Source: an uncultured Collinsella sp. (GTDB lineage: Bacteria; Actinomycetota; Coriobacteriia; Coriobacteriales; Coriobacteriaceae). From it: a stretch of DNA of 17,559 nt. Of the stretch, positions 15,101 through 17,559 are shown one piece after another; position 1 is the first letter of the stretch; each line of letters begins with the position of its first letter. Location of the stretch: positions 1-17,559 of the forward strand of contig CABQLI010000045.1 in assembly GCA_902464965.1 (NCBI GenBank), read 5' to 3'. The notes beneath the pieces were generated by a model. That model was not told where the DNA came from, did not search any database, and worked only from the letters and a program-made list of their open reading frames with translations. A program made the position numbers and the translations under genes.

Positions 15101-15152
15101 AGTATACCCCATTTAGATGGCAGCCTGATGTTAGATAACATCAGACTGCCAT
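15101..15152 (-). promoter_or_regulatory. Promoter and palindromic operator of the toxin-antitoxin pair
   Basis: A TATACT -10 hexamer on the minus strand occupies 15106-15101, about 30 nt before the antitoxin start. Just upstream, 15117-15133 and 15136-15152 form a nearly perfect 17-bp inverted repeat (one mismatch), with the core CTGATGTTA/TAACATCAG. It covers the -35 region, which fits autorepression by a ribbon-helix-helix antitoxin. It is not followed by a T-run, so it is unlikely to be a terminator. Confidence 0.6.
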
Positions 15153-15198
15153 TCACATTACTGTAACCCACATTGCCGCAACGGCAGACACGCTCGCT

Positions 15199-15957
15199 CT
15201 ACATCAGCCCGCTCAGGGCAATGTCAACGGCTTCGTTGAGGTCGTCGGTGATGTGCACGAGCTCGGGATCGAGCGGGCTGATCATACCGGCGTCCATCAC
15301 CGGACCGTTGAGCCAGTCGAACAGGCCCTGCCAGTACTCGGTTCCCACCAAAACGAGTGGCATGCGCTTAACCTTGTGCGTCTGTACCAGCGTGAGCACC
15401 TCGAACATCTCGTCGAGCGTGCCAAACCCGCCGGGAAACACAATAGCGCCCGAGCTGTATTTGACGAACATGGTTTTGCGCACAAAGAAGTAGCGGAAGT
15501 CCATGCCGAGGTTCACGTATTTGTTGAGCCCCTGCTCGTGCGGCAATTCAATGCCTAGGCCAACTGACTTGCCGTTGACACTCGCCGCTCCCCTGTTGGC
15601 CGCTTCCATGATGCCGGGGCCGCCACCGGTGATGACCGCCACGCCACGTTGCGCGATCTTGCGCCCGACGGTACGCGCCGCCTTGTAGAGCGGATCGGTC
15701 TTAGGCGTGCGGGCACTGCCGAAGATGGTCACTGCGGGGCCAAGCTCGGCAAGCGCGCCGAAGCCATCGACAAACTCGGCCTGAATGCGCAGCACGCGCC
15801 AGGGATCGGCATGCAGCCAGTCGGTCGAATCTTCGGGCGCCAGCAGGTTGGCGTAGGTGTTGTCCTTGGGAATCATGGGGCCGCGCATAACCACGGGGCC
15901 GCGGCGGTACGTCTCGTCGTAGGCAGGCTCGCCCTCGACGTTCTCATTCTTAATCAT
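15199..15957 (-). CDS. LOG-family protein (TIGR00730-type nucleotide phosphoribohydrolase-like)
   Basis: This 252-residue cytosolic protein has the Rossmann fold of the LOG (lysine decarboxylase-like) family, whose characterised members release the base from AMP-type or cytokinin nucleotides. GGGPGIMEAANRGA (111-124) and PGGFGTLDE (175-183) are the signature motifs, and Arg160-Lys161 in FFVRKTMF match the conserved substrate residues. An N-terminal extension of about 70 residues precedes the core. The ATG at 15957 has AGGAG 5 nt upstream. A terminator-like hairpin (15973-16021) lies just before that ribosome site. The 3' end is duplicated as a pseudogene at 10836. Substrate is not determined. 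Confidence 0.92.
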   Translation of the reverse strand: MIKNENVEGEPAYDETYRRGPVVMRGPMIPKDNTYANLLAPEDSTDWLHADPWRVLRIQAEFVDGFGALAELGPAVTIFGSARTPKTDPLYKAARTVGRKIAQRGVAVITGGGPGIMEAANRGAASVNGKSVGLGIELPHEQGLNKYVNLGMDFRYFFVRKTMFVKYSSGAIVFPGGFGTLDEMFEVLTLVQTHKVKRMPLVLVGTEYWQGLFDWLNGPVMDAGMISPLDPELVHITDDLNEAVDIALSGLM

Positions 15958-15972
15958 GGGTGCTCCTATCGA

Positions 15973-16021
15973 GAAAAAGAAAAACGGGCGGGGTCGACGC
16001 CATGCGCCAAACACCCGCCCG
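15973..16021 (-). terminator. Terminator or attenuator in the LOG-family leader
   Basis: On the minus strand, CGGGCGGG (16014-16021) pairs with CCCGCCCG (15985-15992) and is followed by TTTTTCTTTTT (15974-15984). It ends only 6 nt before the AGGAG of the LOG-family gene, leaving no room for a promoter between. It ends the tgt transcript or attenuates one that reads into the LOG gene. Confidence 0.75.
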
Positions 16022-16170
16022 AGCATCAACTATTCGGTATGGTACCCATGATGTATCAAGTGCTTGCAAGCTATCGGTCAGCGGTTGTGCACACGGTGTT
16101 AGCGAACGTGATGACCGGCCGGCGCTCGCCCCTTGCCGTTGCCCGCGCTCTGCAAGCGCCCGCGCCGCAC

Positions 16171-17310
16171 TTAGTAATCCACCGCCGCAGGGCTGTTCAT
16201 CCAGTCGCTCACGAACGCACCGTAACGGCCCTCGATAATGGCCTGGCGAGCACGCTGCATAAGGTTGAGCAAGTAGTAGATGTTGTGCATCGACAGCAAA
16301 ATGCCGCCGAGCATCTCCTTCTGCGTGACCATGTGGCGGATGAGCGCGCGGCTGTAGCCGCCCGTGCACACCGGGCAGGTGCAGGTGGGATCGATGGGGC
16401 CATCGTCGTGCGCAAAGCGGGCGTTGCGGAAGTTGAGGCGACCCTCGCTGGAGAACGCCGTACCCATGCGCCCCGTGCGCGTCGGCAGCACGCAGTCGAA
16501 CATGTCGATGCCCACGCCCACACCGCGCACGAGGGTGGTGGGGTTGCCGACGCCCATCAGGTAGCGCGGCTTGTGCTTGGGCATGTACTCGCTTACGAGT
16601 GGTGCCAGGGTCTCGAACATGGTCTCGTGGTCCTCGCCCACCGAGTAGCCGCCGATGCCGTAACCGGGGAAGTCGCCGCACTCCTCCAGATGGCGCAGCG
16701 AGCGCAGGCGCAGATCTAGGTGCATGCCGCCCTGAACAATGCCAAAGAGCGCCTGGTCGTCGCGGGTATGCGCCTTATAGCAGCGCTCGGCCCACATGCT
16801 CGACAGCTCAACGGCGCGCTCAACGTAGGCGCGCGTGGCGGGATAGCCCGGGCACTGGTCGAGCTGCATGCAGATGTCGGAACCGAGCTTCATGGCGATT
16901 TCCATGTTGTCCTCGGGCGTCCAGAACACATGGCGGCCGTCATAGTCGTTGACGATAAAGCGCACGCCCTCGTCGGTGAGCTTGACGGCATCGTTGTGGC
17001 TGAACACCTGGAAGCCGCCCGAATCGGTGAGGATAGGGCCGTGCCAGTTCATAAACTTGTGCAGGCCGCCCAGCTCGGCGATGGTGTCCTCGCCGGGACG
17101 CATGGACAGGTGATAGGTATTGGCAAGCACGATCTGGGCGCCGAGCTGTTTGACGGTCTCGGTAGGAATACCCTTGACGTTTGCCTTGGTGCCCACGGGC
17201 ATGAAGATCGGCGTCTCGATGTCGCCGTGCGGGGTGTGAAGCACGCCGGCACGCGCATGCGTCGTCGGATCCTCGGCGATCAGATCGAATTTAAAAAGGC
17301 TCTGGTCCAT
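16171..17310 (-). CDS. tgt: Queuine/preQ1 tRNA-ribosyltransferase
   Basis: Tgt (379 residues) exchanges guanine at the wobble position of GUN-anticodon tRNAs for the queuosine precursor preQ1 in the cytosol. The TIM barrel carries TDSGGFQVF with Asp96 as general base, GIVQGG (190-195), and DMFDCVLPTR with the nucleophile Asp272. The zinc site is CTCPVC (Cys310, 312, 315) with His342. The length is normal and the sequence complete. The ATG at 17310 has AAGGAG upstream with about 9 nt spacing. No other queuosine genes lie in the window. A TATAAT box lies upstream. Confidence 0.97.
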   Translation of the reverse strand: MDQSLFKFDLIAEDPTTHARAGVLHTPHGDIETPIFMPVGTKANVKGIPTETVKQLGAQIVLANTYHLSMRPGEDTIAELGGLHKFMNWHGPILTDSGGFQVFSHNDAVKLTDEGVRFIVNDYDGRHVFWTPEDNMEIAMKLGSDICMQLDQCPGYPATRAYVERAVELSSMWAERCYKAHTRDDQALFGIVQGGMHLDLRLRSLRHLEECGDFPGYGIGGYSVGEDHETMFETLAPLVSEYMPKHKPRYLMGVGNPTTLVRGVGVGIDMFDCVLPTRTGRMGTAFSSEGRLNFRNARFAHDDGPIDPTCTCPVCTGGYSRALIRHMVTQKEMLGGILLSMHNIYYLLNLMQRARQAIIEGRYGAFVSDWMNSPAAVDY

Positions 17311-17347
17311 AAACTGGAACTCCTTGGTTGCGGTTCATACGCAACCC

Positions 17348-17353
17348 ATTATA
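17348..17353 (-). promoter_or_regulatory. Probable tgt promoter -10 box
   Basis: A perfect TATAAT on the minus strand lies about 38 nt before the tgt start codon. No good -35 match is present at 17 nt, so it is assigned from the -10 and position only. The remaining 200 nt to the right edge hold no gene that I can support. Confidence 0.55.
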
Positions 17354-17496
17354 CGGGCAACCCGCAAAGAGCACCGACTCGACAGAAACTGGTGCAAAGG
17401 AAACCTGCCCCCTTGCGACAACGGATCATTTCCGACAGCCACAGCAACGCCGATGTTATGACACCGACAGACACTATGACCCAATCCGAGGGCACT

Positions 17497-17537
17497 AAAA
17501 AGACAGGAGCCCCCGCTCGTGACCGCGGGTCGGGGCT
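17497..17537 (-). terminator. Probable terminator of a gene off the right edge
   Basis: On the minus strand, AGCCCC (17532-17537) pairs with GGGGCT (17508-17513), with GCG/CGC inside and a 4-nt bulge. TTTTT (17497-17501) follows after a 6-nt gap. The GTCTTTTTAG end resembles the terminator at 10763. The gene it serves is outside the window. Confidence 0.5.
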
Positions 17538-17559
17538 GCGACAATGATGTTGAAGTGCC

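Noticed and set aside
15174..15186. Small hairpin TGCCG-CAA-CGGCA after the LOG-family stop
   Set aside because: Only 5 bp and no T-run, so too weak to call a terminator.
16720..17547. Plus-strand frame of 275 codons opposite tgt and its upstream region
   Set aside because: Antisense to a complete tgt with all catalytic residues; no motif of its own.

Overview
The window looks like chromosomal DNA from a high-GC Gram-positive gut actinobacterium, most likely a Coriobacteriia member close to Collinsella. This is inferred from the GC-rich third codon positions, strong AAGGAGG-type ribosome sites, the set of housekeeping proteins and a DtxR-type regulator with TTAGCC half-sites. No rRNA, tRNA or CRISPR array was seen. 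Most genes lie on the minus strand and are compactly packed.

From left to right (1-7.2 kb): an unassigned hairpin-rich stretch at the left edge; a short DtxR/MntR-type metal-dependent repressor with an operator-like inverted repeat upstream; a Cof-type HAD phosphatase coupled to a Uup-like ABC-F ATPase; and the high-affinity phosphate importer pstS-pstC-pstA-pstB, with overlapping or tightly spaced genes and a strong terminator after pstB. No phoU lies in the window. From 7.4 to 10.7 kb: a PepV-like M20 dipeptidase and a Gph-like HAD phosphatase in one minus-strand unit, then a divergent plus-strand DegV-family lipid-binding protein.

The accessory segment runs from about 10.75 to 15.2 kb. 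It holds a truncated, frameshifted 3' end of a LOG-family gene, a roughly 220-bp element with 30-nt terminal inverted repeats abutting that truncation, a 1003-codon plus-strand gene and a convergent DinJ-YafQ type toxin-antitoxin pair. The large gene joins a TOTE-like archaeo-eukaryotic primase domain, an SF2 helicase and a PLD-like tail whose catalytic residues appear lost. The intact LOG-family gene follows on the right. The segment is therefore bracketed by two copies of the same 3' gene end, about 88% identical by eye, and it is visibly more A+T-rich than its surroundings. This suggests a small defence or mobile island. The remainder is the LOG gene, with a terminator-like hairpin in its leader, and tgt (queuine tRNA-ribosyltransferase) with a TATAAT promoter.

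Three copies of a roughly 70-nt hairpin repeat sit at gene 3' ends (7406-7474, 10683-10745, 14381-14445). Their arms show compensatory base changes, so the RNA fold appears to be conserved. One copy supplies the last codons and the stop codon of the primase-helicase. Domain and family names come from motif reading only; no database search was run.
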